A DNA stretch of 64,000 nt from CAWBUW01 sp963792075 (GCA_963792075.1 CAWBUW010000007.1:434001-498000); one strand, 5' to 3'; positions 1-9,009 are shown, numbered from the stretch's first letter. Program-made: numbers and translations. Notes: generated by a model from the letters alone, not told the origin.

Positions 1-459
1 CGCATCGCTAGAGAGGAAAGTGGCGACCACGTTCATAGCCATCTTTTGCCCGGCGTTGTACAGGCGCACATCCAGGCTGAAGTCCTGGCCAAACTTGACC
101 CGTTCTACCGAGGAGGAATACGCCTGGACCACGATCACCGGGCGCTTGTATGACGCCATTGGGGATTCGGTTGCAACGGGCGTGGTGATGGGTAGAGTAG
201 TAGTAATCTCGAAACTGGTAGACAGGTCCCCATATCCTGCCAGTTTGGCGACTGCACCGCTGGAAAACTCCGTGTCAGAATGGGTTATTGTCACCGCGCT
301 CGCGTTCGAAATCGAGTTGGGTGTCACGCTGGTGATTCCCAGCGCGGCCAGCGCCGATGTGGGTTGGAAGAAGAGATTGGCAACGAGAAGCAGAAACAGG
401 CAAATGCGGAGTGTCTGCTGCAGGAGCCGGTTGGAAAGAGTAAGAGGTATCGGTTTCAT
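1..459 (-). CDS. Secreted protein of an ABC operon, C-terminus missing
   Basis: The reading frame is open to the window edge, so only the first 153 codons are present. It starts at ATG 459, 7 bases after the stop of the ABC ATPase gene. The N-terminus has a basic stretch followed by a hydrophobic core (CLFLLLVANLFF) and an Ala-rich cleavage region near residue 36, so it is probably exported. The mature part has beta-rich text, with 'VKFGQDFSLDVRLYNAG' near residues 130-146. That resembles CARDB/COG1361-type extracellular domains, which in Chloroflexota and Archaea often accompany MacB-type transporters. The permease is expected downstream, outside the window. Function is inferred from context only. 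Confidence 0.7.
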   Translation of the reverse strand, partial: MKPIPLTLSNRLLQQTLRICLFLLLVANLFFQPTSALAALGITSVTPNSISNASAVTITHSDTEFSSGAVAKLAGYGDLSTSFEITTTLPITTPVATESPMASYKRPVIVVQAYSSSVERVKFGQDFSLDVRLYNAGQKMAMNVVATFLSSDA

Positions 460-466
460 AGCAAAC

Positions 467-1198
467 TCATACGGTAGGATGAATTTCGGCGGTCATTGCC
501 ATGACGCTGGCCTGGTATTCCGCTTCGCTGACGATCTTGCCATCCAACAAAAACAGGTTGTGGGTGGCATAGCGGCTCATGCGCGGGTCGTGGCTGACCA
601 CGACCACCGTGCGCCCGCCGCGGTGCAGCTCCGAAAGGAGCTGCATAATGGATGCGCCAGAAGCGGTATCCAGGTTGCCGGTTGGCTCATCCGCGAGGAT
701 GAGCTTGGGGTTGTTGACCAGAGCACACGCTACAGCCACGCGCTGCTGCTGGCCGCCGGAAAGCTCGGCTGGGCGGTGGTACATGCGATCGGATAGCCCA
801 ACACGCTGCAAGAGTTCCACTGCGCGGCGGGTGCGTTCTTTGCGCGGCACACGCGCAAAAGACATGGGGAAGCCTGTGTTCTGCAGAGCGTTCATGCTCG
901 GTATCAGATTGAAAGACTGGAAGATGAATCCCACAGTGCTGCGCCGGTAGACGGCGAGCCGGTTCTCATCCATGCTTTCCAGCGGCTGCCCATCTACAGC
1001 CAGGTGACCGGAAGTAGGCCGGTCCAGCCCGCCGATCAGGTAGAGCAGTGTGGATTTGCCCGAGCCGGAGGGGCCCATGATCACGGTAAAAGTGTTCTCT
1101 TCGACCGACAGACTGATCCCATCCAGCGCGTGGACCAAGTCGCTGCCCATCTGGAAGCTCTTATGCAAATCTGCAATGCGGATCAATTCGCCAGGCAT
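467..1198 (-). CDS. ABC transporter ATP-binding protein, LolD/MacB type
   Basis: This 243-residue cytoplasmic nucleotide-binding protein should power a FtsX/MacB-type permease. Walker A (GPSGSGKST) lies near residues 42-50, the signature LSGGQQQR near 144-151, and Walker B (LILADEPTGNLD) follows. The H-loop is in VVVVSHD. The LSGGQQQR plus DEPTGNLD combination is typical of the LolD/MacB/FtsE branch rather than importers. The gene sits 14 bases after the YIP1-like gene and 7 bases before a secreted protein gene. This suggests an operon whose cargo or substrate is extracellular. The permease is not in view, so the substrate is unknown. Confidence 0.93.
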   Translation of the reverse strand: MPGELIRIADLHKSFQMGSDLVHALDGISLSVEENTFTVIMGPSGSGKSTLLYLIGGLDRPTSGHLAVDGQPLESMDENRLAVYRRSTVGFIFQSFNLIPSMNALQNTGFPMSFARVPRKERTRRAVELLQRVGLSDRMYHRPAELSGGQQQRVAVACALVNNPKLILADEPTGNLDTASGASIMQLLSELHRGGRTVVVVSHDPRMSRYATHNLFLLDGKIVSEAEYQASVMAMTAEIHPTV

Positions 1199-1212
1199 GG
1201 GATCAAAACCTG

Positions 1213-1998
1213 CTAGAAGAAGAAAGGCCGCACAACGGATAAACTGCCCATCGCAGCGACGCCGAAGTTAAGCAGCGCCTGGATGAGTGCCACGCCCAGA
1301 ATGCTGGTGCAGGCTGCGGCGAAAGCCTTGCCCAGGGGCAGGCGGGTGGCCTGCCGAGAGCCCAGCGTCGCCAGCAGGATGAACCAGATCAGGTAGATAT
1401 CCACCAGGCCGAGCATACTGGAAAGGAACAAGGCGGCGTTGCCCTGCGTGGCATCTACAAAGCCAGATAGACCTGGCGCTGCGATCACCTTCTGCGTGGC
1501 GAGCAGGAAGAAGAGGCGCACCAGATCACGCAGGCCTAACGGCAGCGAGGCCCAGGCAACCAGGTTAAGCGCCGAGGCCGTATCGCCGCGCCCGCCGAGC
1601 AAAGTCAAGAGCAAGTGCAGCAGTCCACCAACGATCAGCCAGCCCAGCCAGACGCCCGTCACGGCGACCAGGCCGGGAATCAGGTACAAGAAGACCGCTC
1701 CCTGGCGCGTCTGTACGGATTGCATATACTGCGCTTGCTGTTCGGGCGAGTAGTACTGGTAATCGGGAGGCAGCTCGACATTGCCAGTCAGGGCAGCCTG
1801 CTTTTCCAACATGCCTTTGGCCAGCACAAGCAGGATCGCCGCAAGGGTCAGGAAGAGCAGTGGCGTGAGCCAGGTGTTGTGGGTCAGCTCTGCCAGCGCG
1901 GTAAAGACCTGTCGCGGGTGGAAAAACACGTCTGGGATCCAGCCGAAATGGAAGCGGGCTGGGGCGCGTGGGGCCGGAGCAAGTGTTTCCTGGTTCAT
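1213..1998 (-). CDS. YIP1-family-like integral membrane protein
   Basis: The 261-residue product has about five hydrophobic segments (for example TPLLFLTLAAILLVLA and FLYLIPGLVAVTGVWLGWLIVGGLLHLLLTLL). The Pro-rich N-terminus followed by 'FHFGWIPDVFFHPRQVFTAL' is typical of bacterial YIP1-domain proteins. These are often encoded beside ABC exporters, but their biochemical role is not established. The start overlaps the upstream gene by four bases (ATGA), indicating translational coupling. It probably belongs to the same membrane complex or regulon as the ATPase that follows. Family assignment is from pattern recognition. Confidence 0.7.
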   Translation of the reverse strand: MNQETLAPAPRAPARFHFGWIPDVFFHPRQVFTALAELTHNTWLTPLLFLTLAAILLVLAKGMLEKQAALTGNVELPPDYQYYSPEQQAQYMQSVQTRQGAVFLYLIPGLVAVTGVWLGWLIVGGLLHLLLTLLGGRGDTASALNLVAWASLPLGLRDLVRLFFLLATQKVIAAPGLSGFVDATQGNAALFLSSMLGLVDIYLIWFILLATLGSRQATRLPLGKAFAAACTSILGVALIQALLNFGVAAMGSLSVVRPFFF

Positions 1999-2627
1999 GG
2001 CTGGGCCTCCTCAGCGGGCGTTTCGCCCTCTTCGTGCTCGTGGGTGTGGTGGTAGGGCAGGCGCATTGAGAGCCAGACCGCCATCAGCCCAACCTCATCT
2101 TTACTGGCATCGCCTCCCGGGTACAGCTCGATATAGGTATCATAAATAACTTCGAAATTTTCTTTTTCGGGCCAGTAGATCACAAACCCCGGCAGGCGGG
2201 TGCGGTCAGCGGCAGTTGGTAGGATACCCCACTCACTTTCGGTCTTGGGCAGCGGGAAATCAGCCAGTGACTTGAACTCAGTGGGAAAGTAATACCAATT
2301 CCGTTTGGCCATGGCTGCGGCAATCTGCTCGCGCAGCGGGGCGTGCGCCTCGCTCCAGGCGGAAATGATGGCAGCCACGAACTCGCTATTCTTCTCAAAT
2401 ACTTGTGCACAGGGCACCAGCTTGATAACCGTGGGGGCTTTGTCGGAATGGCGGAAACCGGGGATCCTGACCAGTTTTTTAATCAATCGATCCACTGGCT
2501 CGCGCACTGCACCCGGTAGCCCAGGCAGTGCACTCAAAGTTGACTTGATCATGTTCAGGCGAAAATCGGGGCGCATGAACTCGTTGATGGCATGAAACGG
2601 CAGGAACTCGATTTTTTGATCTTCCAT
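1995..2627 (-). CDS. Conserved hypothetical protein, first gene of ABC operon
   Basis: I do not recognise this 210-residue protein. I chose ATG 2627 because a GAGGAG ribosome-binding site lies 6-7 bases upstream; an upstream in-frame ATG at 2678 has no such site. The sequence is soluble, with no signal peptide or membrane segment. It ends in a His/Glu-rich tail (HHTHEHEEGETPAEEAQP) that could bind metal. The middle part (WGILPTAADRTRLPGFVIYWPEKENFEVIYDTYIEL) recalls the ligand-binding barrel of GyrI-like effector domains, but only weakly. The 4-base overlap with the YIP1-like gene places it in the ABC operon. Confidence 0.6.
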   Translation of the reverse strand: MEDQKIEFLPFHAINEFMRPDFRLNMIKSTLSALPGLPGAVREPVDRLIKKLVRIPGFRHSDKAPTVIKLVPCAQVFEKNSEFVAAIISAWSEAHAPLREQIAAAMAKRNWYYFPTEFKSLADFPLPKTESEWGILPTAADRTRLPGFVIYWPEKENFEVIYDTYIELYPGGDASKDEVGLMAVWLSMRLPYHHTHEHEEGETPAEEAQP

Positions 2628-2749
2628 ATTTATCTCCTCGGTGAACAGAGTATCCTTGTGCACCCAACAAGTATACAACAGTTGGACGACGGAAGGGGAA
2701 ATTTTGTTCCTGCAGGGGGAAATTGAGAGCTTTGAGGGCGAAAATCCAG

Positions 2750-2755
2750 TATAAT
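2750..2755 (+). promoter_or_regulatory. Candidate -10 box for the diguanylate cyclase gene
   Basis: A perfect TATAAT lies 28 bases before the ATG at 2784. No well-spaced -35 box is visible: TTGAGA at 2723 gives 21 bases of spacing and TTGAGG at 2732 gives 12. The call rests on the -10 alone. Confidence 0.35.
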
Positions 2756-2783
2756 CTAGATTGGGCGGGTATGAAAAAATAAG

Positions 2784-4397
2784 ATGGACTATCAGATTAA
2801 CCTCTATGGCCTGGCTTTCTTGCTGACGATGATAATTACATTCATCGCGGCGGTAGTTGCCTGGAGGCGGCGTCGCGTTCCAAGCGGCGCGTCTCTGTTC
2901 TGGATGATGGTCGCAGTAGTAGAGTGGAACTTGATGGAGTTTTTAGAAGCTTCAGCGATACTTTTGAGGGATAAAATCATCTGGTCCAAGCTGGTGTACG
3001 TTGGCGCTTACGCCGCGCTGCCCTGCTTCTTCATTTTTTCGATGGAGTATACCTATCGCCAGAAATGGCTGACGCGGCGCAACATCGCCTTACTGTTCGT
3101 CCTACCGGTGGTCACTGTGCTGCTGGGTATGACCAACGAGTGGCATCACTTGATCTGGACAGGGTTTACACCCAGCCCTGCGGGCAATAACATTGTTATT
3201 TACCATCACGGTGTGTGGTTTTGGGTGGCGGTCGTTTACATCAATACTCTGATGGCCGTAGGTACGTTCTTTTTGTTCCAGTTTGCTGCGCGCAGCCGGG
3301 AGTTATACCATTACCAGACGCTATCGCTGGTCATCGCCGCGATCATCCCTTGGGCTGCGTTCATTTCATATATTTTGGAAAAAAGCCCGCTTCCGGGTCT
3401 GGATACTACAGCGATCGGCTTCGCTTTCACCGGCACGATCCTGGTTTTCGCCATCCAAAGACTGCAGTTCTTGGATGTGATCCCGGTAGCGCGCGAAGTC
3501 CTCGTTGAGAAAATGTCCGATGGGCTGTTGGTTCTGGACGCTGACAACCGGATTGTCGATATCAACCCCGCAGCCCGGGATATCTTTGGTATCGGGACGG
3601 ACACAGCAATCGGGCAGCCTATCGAGTCTCTGCTGGTCCAGCACCCACCGTTAATCCAGGCAGGAGATAACCTGGAAAACCTGGCCCAGGAATTCACGCT
3701 TGTAACGGAGGCCGTACCCGTAGAGCGGACCTATGAGCTGCGGGTTTCACCTATAACCAGCCATGGGGCCCGGGCAACAGGATACCTGTTGGCCATTCGA
3801 GAAATTACCAGTCGAAAAAAAGCTCAGCAGGCACTGCAGCTTGCAAACCAGCAGCTTGAAGAAAAGATCATGCAAGTCGAGACACTCAAGGAAGAGCTGC
3901 GAGAGCAAGCTATCCGGGACGATCTCACCGGGTTGTACAACCGCCGCTACCTGCATGAAACCCTGCAGCGAGAACTAAACCGGGCCATACGGGAAAACTA
4001 TCCATTGAGCCTGGTGATGGTCGATGTGGACCATTTCAAGCTCGTGAATGACGAGTTTGGACATCCCGTAGGAGACCTGGTGTTGAAATCCCTGGCGGAC
4101 CAACTGACGACGAATGCCCGTTCCAGTGACATCGTCTGTCGCTATGGCGGGGAAGAATTCATTGCCGTCTTGCCTCACACATCTGTAGAGGTGGCAGCCC
4201 AACGTGCCGAAGAGTGGCGCCTGAGCTTCGCGGCCTCCTGTGTGGAGATCTTCCAGGCGGAAATCCAGGCAACCATTTCCTTGGGCATTGCCGAATACCC
4301 CCGGCATGGCCAGACCAGTGCTGAACTGATCGCGGCCGTGGACCGTGCCCTGTACCTGGCGAAGACACGCGGTCGTAACCGGGTTGAGGTGTTTTAA
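2784..4397 (+). CDS. Membrane diguanylate cyclase: 7TM sensor, PAS, GGDEF
   Basis: The 537-residue protein is predicted to make cyclic di-GMP from two GTP. Residues 1-230 carry about seven hydrophobic helices and match the N-terminal 7TM domain found on histidine kinases and cyclases. A PAS domain follows (about 235-350; 'MSDGLLVLDADNRIVDINPAA'), then a short coiled coil (350-375). The GGDEF domain opens with DDLTGLYNRRYL. The active-site GGEEF is at residues 455-459, so the cyclase should be active. An RSSD motif at 446-449, five residues before it, matches the product-inhibition I-site. No EAL domain is present. It appears monocistronic. Confidence 0.93.
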   Translation: MDYQINLYGLAFLLTMIITFIAAVVAWRRRRVPSGASLFWMMVAVVEWNLMEFLEASAILLRDKIIWSKLVYVGAYAALPCFFIFSMEYTYRQKWLTRRNIALLFVLPVVTVLLGMTNEWHHLIWTGFTPSPAGNNIVIYHHGVWFWVAVVYINTLMAVGTFFLFQFAARSRELYHYQTLSLVIAAIIPWAAFISYILEKSPLPGLDTTAIGFAFTGTILVFAIQRLQFLDVIPVAREVLVEKMSDGLLVLDADNRIVDINPAARDIFGIGTDTAIGQPIESLLVQHPPLIQAGDNLENLAQEFTLVTEAVPVERTYELRVSPITSHGARATGYLLAIREITSRKKAQQALQLANQQLEEKIMQVETLKEELREQAIRDDLTGLYNRRYLHETLQRELNRAIRENYPLSLVMVDVDHFKLVNDEFGHPVGDLVLKSLADQLTTNARSSDIVCRYGGEEFIAVLPHTSVEVAAQRAEEWRLSFAASCVEIFQAEIQATISLGIAEYPRHGQTSAELIAAVDRALYLAKTRGRNRVEVF

Positions 4398-4466
4398 TTC
4401 AATTCTGCCACCGGGTGAGTGATGCTCCCGCTATGGCGCCAAGTAAGGAGAAGAAAGGAATCCAAT

Positions 4467-5159
4467 ATGCCTGCACACTTAGAACGACACTATGCCGAGC
4501 GCATCGGATGGCTGCGCGCATCTGTCTTGGGCGCTAACGATGGGATTGTCTCCACCGCCAGCCTGGTGGTGGGAGTGGCAGCCGCCAGCGTTGGGAAAGG
4601 CCCAGTCATTATCGCCGGGATCGCCGGGATTGTGGCCGGAGCCATGTCTATGGCTGCTGGTGAATATGTCTCGGTCTCTTCGCAGGCCGACACGGAGAAA
4701 GCCGACCTGGAGCGCGAACGCAACGAGCTCAAGAACCTTCCTGAAGCTGAATTGAAGGAACTAACCGGGATCTACGAAAAGCGAGGATTAGATTCAGCGT
4801 TAGCGCTCAAAGTGGCCGAGGCGTTGACCGCCCACGATGCGCTCTCAGCTCATGCTCGGGATGAGTTGGGCCTGTCTGAAATGCACACGGCGCGGCCCAT
4901 TCAGGCTGCGTTGGCCTCTGCGGCCACCTTTGCTGTGGGAGCTATCTTGCCGCTGTTGATGGTGTTGATCAGTCCCGATTCCGCCATCCTCCCGGTGGTG
5001 TCTATCAGCTCGCTGGTGTTTCTGGCGGCTATTGGCGCACTGGCTGCGCGTACAGGCGGCGCGAATATGCTGGTTGGCGCAGGTCGCGTTACCTTTTGGG
5101 GAGCGTTGGCCATGCTGATCACCGCAGTCATCGGGAAGCTGTTCGGCGCAGTCGTCTAG
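4467..5159 (+). CDS. VIT1/CCC1-family Fe/Mn transporter
   Basis: The 230-residue protein matches the VIT family, which moves Fe2+ or Mn2+ across membranes. The start at ATG 4467 is supported by AAAGGAA six bases upstream. The hallmark N-terminus is present (ERIGWLRASVLGANDGIVSTASLVVGVAAA), followed by 'AGAMSMAAGEYVSVSSQADTE', the conserved start of the cytoplasmic metal-binding region. A charged helical segment (residues about 70-140) separates the first two membrane helices from the last three. It is followed 12 bases later by the DUF1349 gene, perhaps on one transcript. Direction and metal cannot be read from sequence. Confidence 0.92.
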   Translation: MPAHLERHYAERIGWLRASVLGANDGIVSTASLVVGVAAASVGKGPVIIAGIAGIVAGAMSMAAGEYVSVSSQADTEKADLERERNELKNLPEAELKELTGIYEKRGLDSALALKVAEALTAHDALSAHARDELGLSEMHTARPIQAALASAATFAVGAILPLLMVLISPDSAILPVVSISSLVFLAAIGALAARTGGANMLVGAGRVTFWGALAMLITAVIGKLFGAVV

Positions 5160-5171
5160 TTAGCTTAAGTC

Positions 5172-5753
5172 ATGAAAGCGATCTTACGCAACATGATCTG
5201 GCTGAACCAACCTGAGTGGGGATTTCAGGGGGAGGTGCTTTGGGTGAAGACATTTAAAGACACCGATTACTGGCAGCGCACACATTACGGTTTCCAGCGG
5301 GATAATGCGCATGCGCTGGTGCAGGAGGTTTCCGGCGATTTTCGCATGCGCGCTCGCCTGCGCTTTGCGCCTACCGCCCAATACGACCAGTGCGGCCTGG
5401 TCTTGCGCGTAGATGAAAACTGTTGGTTCAAGTGTTCGGTGGAATATGAAAACCCCCAGGAAAGCCGGCTGGGGTCAGTGCTCACCACGCACGGCTATTC
5501 GGATTGGGCAACCCAGGACATTTCTTCCGAGATCCAGGCAATGTCGTATGACATCCAATTCAAAAACTCCGATCTCATCGCCAGCTATTCGACGGATGGC
5601 AGCCAGTACCACCAGATGCGCATCGCCCACCTGGATTCTCAGTTTAGACCGGTCCTGGCAGGGATTTATGGCTGCAGTCCAGTTGGCGAAGGCTTCCGGT
5701 TTGAGCTGCTGGAGTTCAGCTTGGAGGCTGGACCCGCCTTACCGTTTCGGTAA
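5172..5753 (+). CDS. DUF1349 (concanavalin-like) protein
   Basis: The 193-residue soluble protein has the DUF1349 pattern: 'RMRARLRFAPTAQYDQCGLVLRVDENCWFKCSVEYENP' (about 56-93) and 'RIAHLDSQFRPVLAGIYGCSPVGEGFRFELLEF'. Related proteins adopt a concanavalin-A-like jelly roll and may bind sugars; no enzyme activity is established for the family. It follows the VIT gene by 12 bases. A second in-frame ATG at codon 8 is also possible as the start. No signal peptide is seen, so it should act in the cytoplasm. Confidence 0.8.
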   Translation: MKAILRNMIWLNQPEWGFQGEVLWVKTFKDTDYWQRTHYGFQRDNAHALVQEVSGDFRMRARLRFAPTAQYDQCGLVLRVDENCWFKCSVEYENPQESRLGSVLTTHGYSDWATQDISSEIQAMSYDIQFKNSDLIASYSTDGSQYHQMRIAHLDSQFRPVLAGIYGCSPVGEGFRFELLEFSLEAGPALPFR

Positions 5754-5770
5754 AGAAAATTAAGATTCAA

Positions 5771-5846
5771 AACCACGAACCACACAAAATACACGAAAAA
5801 AGTGGTAAAGGATCTTGCGTTCGTGTGTTTCGTGTATTTCGTGGTA
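5771..5846. repeat. Imperfect inverted repeat of CACGAA-rich arms
   Basis: The left arm (5771-5798) reads as repeated CCACGAA/ACACGAA units. The right arm (5818-5846) is the approximate complement, made of TTCGTGT units and ending TTCGTGGT. Similar CACGAA/TTCGTG strings are common intergenic repeats in environmental bacterial genomes. It lies between the DUF1349 and EamA genes and could act as a terminator. Confidence 0.6.
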
Positions 5847-5915
5847 AAACCTTCCTCTTCTGTATGTGTTCTGTTTTGGGCCTGTCCTACCACTTCGTGG
5901 TATAAATAGCGATCT

Positions 5916-6818
5916 ATGGATAAGCCGAAACGCACCCAGGGCCATATCAGCGCATTTTTCACGATCTTCGTATGGGGCACCACCTTCATCTCCACCAAGT
6001 TCTTACTGAACGACTTCTCGCCGGTCGAGGTTTTGTTTTTCCGTCAGATACTGGCCTTGGCAGCTCTGCTGCTCTTTGGCCTTTTTGCACGTGGACCTGC
6101 AAATAACGGAAGCACAAGGGAAAAATTTAAAAATGAAATGCTGTTCATGGCTGCAGGCCTGTGTGGAGTGACGCTTTATTTCCTGTTTCAAAACACCGCG
6201 CTGGCCTACACTCAGGCATCCAATGTGGGGGTGCTTGTATCGGTTGCGCCTCTGTTTTCAGCCATCACTTCCCATTTCTTTTTGAAAGAAGATGAGCTGC
6301 ACGCCAACTTTTTCATTGGCTTTGTCATTTCTATCCTTGGCATCATCCTGATCGCTTACAACGGCAGCTACATCCTCAAGCTCAACCCCTTAGGGGACCT
6401 CCTGGCAATCCTGGCAGCGTTTGTGTGGGCATTCTATTCCGTTACTATCCGCATCCTGAGCGTCCGCCAGTATACCACCCTGCAATCGACTTCCAGGGTC
6501 TTCTCCTATGGCCTGCTGTTTCTCATGCCTGTCCTGCCGTTTTTTGATTTTCGCCTGGAGCTGGCCCGCTTGGTGTACTTGCCCAACCTGCTGAACATTC
6601 TCTTTTTGGGTCTGGGCGCCTCGGCCTTGTGTTTTATCACCTGGAACTATGCCGTCAGTGTCCTGGGGGTAGTCAAAACCAGTGTGTACATATACCTGGT
6701 CCCGGTGATTACGATCGTATCCTCGGCGCTGGTGCTGCATGAAAAAATCACGCCTGTCGCCATTGTGGGCGTGGTCTTGATCCTCACGGGACTTTTTCTC
6801 TCTGAACGAAAAAAATGA
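5916..6818 (+). CDS. EamA/DMT-family transporter
   Basis: The 300-residue protein has ten hydrophobic segments arranged as two EamA repeats, the layout of drug/metabolite exporters. The first repeat begins 'GHISAFFTIFVWGTTFISTKFLL'. The second begins near residue 150 ('LGDLLAILAAFVWAFYSVTIRIL') and ends with the typical 'VITIVSSALVLHEKITPVAIVGVVLILTGLFLSERKK'. Substrate cannot be assigned. No clear ribosome-binding site precedes ATG 5916. A short inverted repeat (6819-6826 with 6846-6853) just after the stop could help end transcription. Confidence 0.9.
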   Translation: MDKPKRTQGHISAFFTIFVWGTTFISTKFLLNDFSPVEVLFFRQILALAALLLFGLFARGPANNGSTREKFKNEMLFMAAGLCGVTLYFLFQNTALAYTQASNVGVLVSVAPLFSAITSHFFLKEDELHANFFIGFVISILGIILIAYNGSYILKLNPLGDLLAILAAFVWAFYSVTIRILSVRQYTTLQSTSRVFSYGLLFLMPVLPFFDFRLELARLVYLPNLLNILFLGLGASALCFITWNYAVSVLGVVKTSVYIYLVPVITIVSSALVLHEKITPVAIVGVVLILTGLFLSERKK

Positions 6819-6952
6819 TTTGGATGAGTGCATCCCGGCGCTCCACATCCAAAAATTCTGTGTATAATTAATCCAAAATCATTGGCAGGTATGGTTCTCG
6901 CGGACTTTACCCACAAATACCACACCTGCACCCCTAAAAAAGGAGGCTGGTC

Positions 6953-7594
6953 ATGAATGTAGGCAGGCGGATGTCGCACCCGGTCATCACGGTTCACGCG
7001 GATACACCGATCACCAAAGCACATGCGTTGATGGCGCGCGAAAAAATCCAACAATTACCTGTGATCAAGAATGGCAAGCTGGTAGGCATTGTGGCTGAAG
7101 GAGATATTCTCAAAGCCTACCCCTCTTCAGCGACCACGTTGGCGGTTTGGGAGGTCGCATCTCTGATTGAAAAAATCGCGGTCAAAGATGTCATGTCCAA
7201 GGAAATCCTCACAGTAACCGAAGATACTCCCATCGAGGAAGCTGCCCGCATCCTGGCTGATCACAAGATCAGCTCGTTGCCGGTGCTGCGGGGCAAGGAA
7301 CTGGTCGGGATCATCACCGAAACAGACCTCTTCCGCATCATGTTAGAGATGCTAGGCGCACGCCATCCGGGAGTGCGTTTTAGCGTTTTGACGCCGAACA
7401 TCCCTGGTGTGATTGCCAAGCTGACCAGCGCCATCTTCGAACATGGCGGCAACATCACAGCCTTGAGCACCTTCGAGGGTGACACGGTTGCCAATTTCAT
7501 GATCTCAGTCAAGGTCGAGGGGATCGAACAGAGAGCGCTCCGCGAACTGATCGCGCCGCTGGTGTCCAGTGTGCTGGATATCGCCACGACTTAG
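6953..7594 (+). CDS. CBS-pair plus ACT domain protein, AcuB-like
   Basis: The 213-residue protein has two CBS domains (about 7-60 and 80-135) and a C-terminal ACT domain (about 142-205; 'VLTPNIPGVIAKLTSAIFEHGGNI'). CBS pairs usually bind adenine nucleotides and ACT domains bind amino acids, so a sensor or regulatory role is likely. The layout matches AcuB-type proteins, but no acuA or acuC is nearby. A strong AAAGGAGG site lies seven bases before the ATG. A TATAAT lies further upstream at about 6864. It stands alone between an EamA transporter and a convergent MFS gene. Confidence 0.88.
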   Translation: MNVGRRMSHPVITVHADTPITKAHALMAREKIQQLPVIKNGKLVGIVAEGDILKAYPSSATTLAVWEVASLIEKIAVKDVMSKEILTVTEDTPIEEAARILADHKISSLPVLRGKELVGIITETDLFRIMLEMLGARHPGVRFSVLTPNIPGVIAKLTSAIFEHGGNITALSTFEGDTVANFMISVKVEGIEQRALRELIAPLVSSVLDIATT

Positions 7595-7633
7595 ACGAGC
7601 TGCCTCATCGTTGAAGATTCTCGCAGTGCTGCA

Positions 7634-7656
7634 GCGCTTCTTAGTTCCAGAAGCGC
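7634..7656. terminator. Hairpin between convergent CBS-ACT and MFS genes
   Basis: A perfect 8-base stem (GCGCTTCT at 7634 with AGAAGCGC ending 7656) encloses a 7-base loop. It sits between the stop of the plus-strand CBS gene (7594) and the stop of the minus-strand MFS gene (7671). There is no long T run, so termination strength is uncertain. Confidence 0.5.
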
Positions 7657-7670
7657 AGAATGGGCACGCC

Positions 7671-9005
7671 CTACCTAAGGAGGAGAGGCTCTTTCTCCGG
7701 TGACTTCACAAACCTGGCAAATAACAGCGCGGCAACCCAACGCCCGCCAGCGGAGGCGAGGAAAACCGCAGCAAAACCCCAGCGGGAAACGATCAGACCA
7801 CCTGCGGCAGCGCCCAATGCCAACGAGACCGAGACGATCACCTGGTAAATTGCAGAGGTGCGGGCGCGCTGCTCGGCGGGTGTGAACATAAGCAGCAGGT
7901 TGAAGGAGGCCAGCGAATATCCCGCCCACAAGAACCCACTGGCCAGGTTAACCGCCGTGATCTGCCAGGGCGCCCATTCCGGGCGGGTGATGAAGGCCCA
8001 GCCCAGCGGCAGCAAGGGGATCAAGAAGCCCGTGATCAATTGTACGCGATGCGGCCCCAGCCGGTCGGCCAACGGGCCCATGATACGCTGTGCCGGCAAA
8101 CCAGATAGCGAGCTGACCGTGCTGAGCAGGCCGATCATCGCGGGCGTCAGCATCAAATACCTTACCTGATAGACGCTAAAAAAAGGTCCAGCAATATTAA
8201 GCCCAAAATTCCACAGCGCTGCTGTCAGGCACAGCATGAGCAGGGGGCGGTTCTGCAGCAGCGGGCGGAAGATTTCCGGAGAGAGCGTGGCGCGCTGGGC
8301 TACGGGCAGCGGCTCCAGCGGGGACTCGCGCAAACGGGAGTAGAAAAACGCCGACCCAATACCTAACACAAACGACAAACCCAGGGCGAGCTGGTAACCT
8401 GCCGACTGCCCGGCGCGCGTGATCATCTCCCCGGTGAAAATGACCACCAGAATGCTGGCGATGCTCATAACAACATTGCGCGAGGCGAAATACGTGCCAC
8501 GCCAGGCGACAGGTACCAGGTCACCGGTGAGTGAGATCCAGGCAGGCAATGCAAAATTGCCCAGCGCCTGGCGTGTAATTTCTAAGCCGATGGCCAGGTA
8601 GACCAACCCCGCACCTTGCAGCAAGAATGGCGCCAGCACCATACAGAAGATCATCAAGCGCGAGGGGATGCCGCCCGACGACAGTAAAATGCGCTTGCGG
8701 AGGCCAAACTTCTCCACCATCATCGCACCTGGCAGCAATAACAACGTGGCGCTTAACGAGGCCAGCGCGCTCATCCAACCGATTTGTGCTTCCGTTGCTC
8801 CCAGGGAGAGGATATACAGCACCAGGTAGGTGCCCAGGATTGCATCGGAGGCGGAGGCAAACAGGCCATCCAGCCAAAAGTTACGTAGATTATGCTGCAC
8901 TTCGGTGGGTTGGGACAAGGCCCAGCTCCCGCCCATCATGGCCTGGGATGCCTTGTGGCGCAGGGTAGCCGCGTTCAACTGCGGCAAGTAGAATTTCGGT
9001 TTCAT
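7671..9005 (-). CDS. MFS transporter
   Basis: The 444-residue protein has about twelve hydrophobic helices and the MFS loop motif 'GPLADRLGPHRVQL' between its halves. The first half has 'WMSALASLSATLLLLPGAMMVEKFGLRKR', a degenerate version of the same loop. The N-terminus carries a cytoplasmic stretch of about 40 residues. The family is uptake or efflux by proton coupling; the substrate is not evident. The gene starts only four bases after the DarA-like gene, so both share one transcript. No ribosome-binding site is visible before ATG 9005, consistent with translational coupling. Confidence 0.87.
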   Translation of the reverse strand: MKPKFYLPQLNAATLRHKASQAMMGGSWALSQPTEVQHNLRNFWLDGLFASASDAILGTYLVLYILSLGATEAQIGWMSALASLSATLLLLPGAMMVEKFGLRKRILLSSGGIPSRLMIFCMVLAPFLLQGAGLVYLAIGLEITRQALGNFALPAWISLTGDLVPVAWRGTYFASRNVVMSIASILVVIFTGEMITRAGQSAGYQLALGLSFVLGIGSAFFYSRLRESPLEPLPVAQRATLSPEIFRPLLQNRPLLMLCLTAALWNFGLNIAGPFFSVYQVRYLMLTPAMIGLLSTVSSLSGLPAQRIMGPLADRLGPHRVQLITGFLIPLLPLGWAFITRPEWAPWQITAVNLASGFLWAGYSLASFNLLLMFTPAEQRARTSAIYQVIVSVSLALGAAAGGLIVSRWGFAAVFLASAGGRWVAALLFARFVKSPEKEPLLLR

Positions 9006-9009
9006 GAAT

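Noticed and set aside
20..796. Plus-strand open frame of 258 codons at the window start
   Set aside because: It spans two better-supported minus-strand genes (the secreted protein and the ABC ATPase) and its text has no domain or signal.
5876..5915. Short hairpin CCAC-TTC-GTGG before the EamA gene
   Set aside because: A 4-base stem is too short to support as a control element.
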